Both the position numbers and the translations under genes were made by a program. DNA of 64,000 nucleotides from Arthrobacter sp. PM3 (GTDB taxonomy: Bacteria; Actinomycetota; Actinomycetes; Actinomycetales; Micrococcaceae): the NCBI RefSeq assembly GCF_003352915.1, contig NZ_CP022314.1:3886215-3950214 (forward strand), in the 5' to 3' direction. Shown here in pieces: positions 62,379-64,000 of the stretch (position 1 is its first letter; every line of letters begins with the position of its first letter). The notes below the pieces were generated by a model. The model ran no database searches. It saw nothing but the letters and a program-made list of their open reading frames with translations, and was not told where the DNA came from.

Positions 62379-63830
62379 CTAGACTGCGGTTCCGGTGAGC
62401 GTTCCGGCCGATGCCGGCTCAAGGTCCGACGGCGAGCTCAGCGTGCCGCGCACCGCCGTCGCGGCTGCGACGACCGGCGAGACGAGGTGGGTGCGTCCGC
62501 CCTTGCCCTGGCGGCCCTCGAAGTTGCGGTTTGAGGTGGAAGCGCAACGCTCCCCCGGCTCCAGCTGGTCCGGGTTCATGCCCAGGCACATGGAGCAGCC
62601 GGCAAAGCGCCATTCCGCACCGAAGTCCTTGAAGACCTTGTCCAGCCCCTCGGCTTCAGCCTCGAGCCGGACGCGGGCGGAACCGGGCACCACCAGCATG
62701 CGCACGTTCGGGTCCTTCTCCCGGCCCCGGATGATGTCCGCGGCGGTCCGGAGGTCCTCGATCCTGGAGTTGGTGCAGGAGCCCAGGAACACGGTATCCA
62801 CCCGGATGTCCTTCATCGGCGTGCCGGCCTCGAGACCCATGTACTGCAGGGCGCGCTCGGCGGCGGCCTTGGCGTTTTCGTCGCCGAAGTCGTTGGGCGA
62901 GGGCACCTTGGCGGACAGGGACACACCCTGGCCCGGGTTGGTCCCCCACGTCACGAACGGTTCCAGGGTGTCGGCGTCGAGGTCCACCTCGACGTCGAAC
63001 ACGGCACCGTCGTCGGTGCGCAGCGTGTTCCAGTATTCGACGGCGGCGTCCCAGTCGGCGCCCTCGGGCGCATGCGGGCGGCCATACATGTAGTCGTAGG
63101 TGGTCTGGTCCGGCGCCACCATGCCGGCGCGGGCACCGGCCTCGATGGACATGTTGCAGATGGTCATCCGGGCTTCCATGGACAGGGCGCGGATGGCGGA
63201 GCCACGGTACTCCAGCACGTAGCCCTGGCCGCCGCCGGTGCCGATCTTTGCGATCACGGCGAGGATGATGTCCTTGGCGGTCACGCCGGGGCGCAGCGTG
63301 CCCTCGACGTTGATGGCCATGGTTTTGAACGGCTTCAGGGACAGCGTCTGGGTGGCCATGACGTGCTCCACCTCGGAGGTGCCGATACCCATGGCGAGCG
63401 CCCCGAACGCGCCGTGCGTGGAGGTGTGCGAGTCGCCGCAGACCACGGTCATGCCCGGCTGCGTGAGGCCCAGCTGCGGGCCCACCACGTGCACGATGCC
63501 CTGCTCGGCGTCACCGAGCGAGTGCAGGCGGACGCCGAACTCCGCGCAGTTGTTGCGCAGGGTCTGGATCTGGGTCCGGCTGGTGAGGTCCGCGATTGGC
63601 TTATCGATGTCCAGCGTGGGAGTGTTGTGGTCCTCGGTGGCGATGGTGAGGTCGGGCCGGCGCAGTTTACGCCCGGCCAGGCGCAGCCCTTCAAAGGCCT
63701 GCGGCGACGTGACCTCATGCACCAGGTGGAGGTCGATGAAAAGAAGGTCCGGCTGGGCATTGTTTCCTTCGCCGTCACCCTTGCGCACCACGTGCGCGTC
63801 CCAGACCTTCTCGGCCAGTGTCTTTGCCAC
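62379..63830 (-). CDS. leuC: 3-isopropylmalate dehydratase large subunit
   Basis: The 483-residue protein has the aconitase-family motifs: [20 protein letters not shown], the Cys of [11 protein letters not shown] and the two Cys of [12 protein letters not shown] that bind the [4Fe-4S] cluster, and the [21 protein letters not shown]-terminus. It catalyses the second step of leucine synthesis with LeuD. Probably repressed or activated from the palindrome upstream by the divergent IclR-type regulator. Confidence 0.96.
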   Translation of the reverse strand: MAKTLAEKVWDAHVVRKGDGEGNNAQPDLLFIDLHLVHEVTSPQAFEGLRLAGRKLRRPDLTIATEDHNTPTLDIDKPIADLTSRTQIQTLRNNCAEFGVRLHSLGDAEQGIVHVVGPQLGLTQPGMTVVCGDSHTSTHGAFGALAMGIGTSEVEHVMATQTLSLKPFKTMAINVEGTLRPGVTAKDIILAVIAKIGTGGGQGYVLEYRGSAIRALSMEARMTICNMSIEAGARAGMVAPDQTTYDYMYGRPHAPEGADWDAAVEYWNTLRTDDGAVFDVEVDLDADTLEPFVTWGTNPGQGVSLSAKVPSPNDFGDENAKAAAERALQYMGLEAGTPMKDIRVDTVFLGSCTNSRIEDLRTAADIIRGREKDPNVRMLVVPGSARVRLEAEAEGLDKVFKDFGAEWRFAGCSMCLGMNPDQLEPGERCASTSNRNFEGRQGKGGRTHLVSPVVAAATAVRGTLSSPSDLEPASAGTLTGTAV

Positions 63831-63931
63831 GGCCTTCTCCCTTCACTGCGGTGATTATTCTGCGTTCTAAGCGGGCTGTCGCTTCCACTGAACCAGCACA
63901 CTCAAGTAATACGCCAGCGCGTTGACTTGCA

Positions 63932-63946
63932 TCTCAGATAATGAGA
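63932..63946. promoter_or_regulatory. candidate operator palindrome between leuC and the IclR-type gene
   Basis: TCTCA-GATAA-TGAGA is a perfect five-base inverted repeat with a five-base spacer, 102 bases before leuC and 16 bases before the start of the divergent regulator gene. NdgR/LtbR-type regulators bind in leuCD promoters; binding here is inferred from position and symmetry. Confidence 0.5.
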
Positions 63947-63961
63947 CGTCAATATCATTAC

Positions 63962-64000
63962 ATGGACAATTCTAGTGGAGTCGGTGTCATCGATAAAGCG
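63962..64000 (+). CDS. IclR-family regulator (NdgR/LtbR-like), 5' end only
   Basis: From the ATG at 63962 the first 13 codons read MDNSSGVGVIDKA and then run off the window. This resembles the N-terminus of the actinobacterial NdgR/LtbR regulators, which sit divergent to leuCD and control leucine and related synthesis. The identification rests on this short stretch and on synteny. Confidence 0.65.
   Translation, partial: MDNSSGVGVIDKA

Overview
The window looks like a high-GC actinobacterial chromosome, most likely Micrococcaceae (Arthrobacter / Pseudarthrobacter / Paenarthrobacter). The basis is the gene order leuC-leuD, murA, plsC-like acyltransferase, gpsA, ddl, DUF3515 lipoprotein, then thiL and a DAK2-domain gene, with an IclR-type regulator diverging from leuC. 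The assignment rests on gene order and protein similarity recalled from memory; there is no rRNA or tRNA gene here to confirm it.

Layout. 1-1.85 kb: end of a DAK2-domain gene and thiL. 2.2-51.6 kb: a roughly 50-kb cell-surface glycan locus sitting between thiL and the DUF3515 lipoprotein. 51.8-59.4 kb: DUF3515, ddl, gpsA, plsC-like, murA, then an M20 amidohydrolase/MFS pair. 59.6-64 kb: a double-HTH Lrp/AsnC regulator, a decayed DUF222-HNH endonuclease gene, leuD, leuC and the first codons of an IclR-family regulator (NdgR/LtbR-like).

The glycan locus holds sugar-nucleotide genes (wecB; two UDP-ManNAc dehydrogenase paralogues; UDP-glucose dehydrogenase), about eleven glycosyltransferase genes, several with two catalytic domains, and an ABC-2 exporter (permease plus ATPase, TagGH-like). 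It also encodes a hexapeptide acetyltransferase, three paralogous serine alpha/beta-hydrolases, two membrane-anchored coiled-coil proteins, and secreted proteins: a beta-helix protein, a metzincin with four C-terminal repeats, two GH128-like hydrolases and a Pro-rich wall protein. Together they suggest an undecaprenyl-independent, ABC-exported anionic wall polymer of teichuronic type, built from ManNAcA and GlcA and decorated with ester groups. This is inferred from gene content.

The locus has two textures. From about 40 to 51.6 kb lies a tight GC-rich operon with start/stop overlaps. From 2 to 31.7 kb, genes are visibly less GC-rich, interspersed with gene-poor DNA, decayed insertion sequences (an IS481-like element with two frameshifts; an ISL3-like element inserted inside an older ISL3 remnant) and duplicated phage-like fragments. 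That part appears to have been assembled by repeated transfer and rearrangement.

The most interesting observations are the three hydrolases with a shared, unusual Asp-containing motif, each placed among glycosyltransferases; the modular reshuffling of domains among the glycosyltransferases; and the IS-made 3' end of one dehydrogenase gene.
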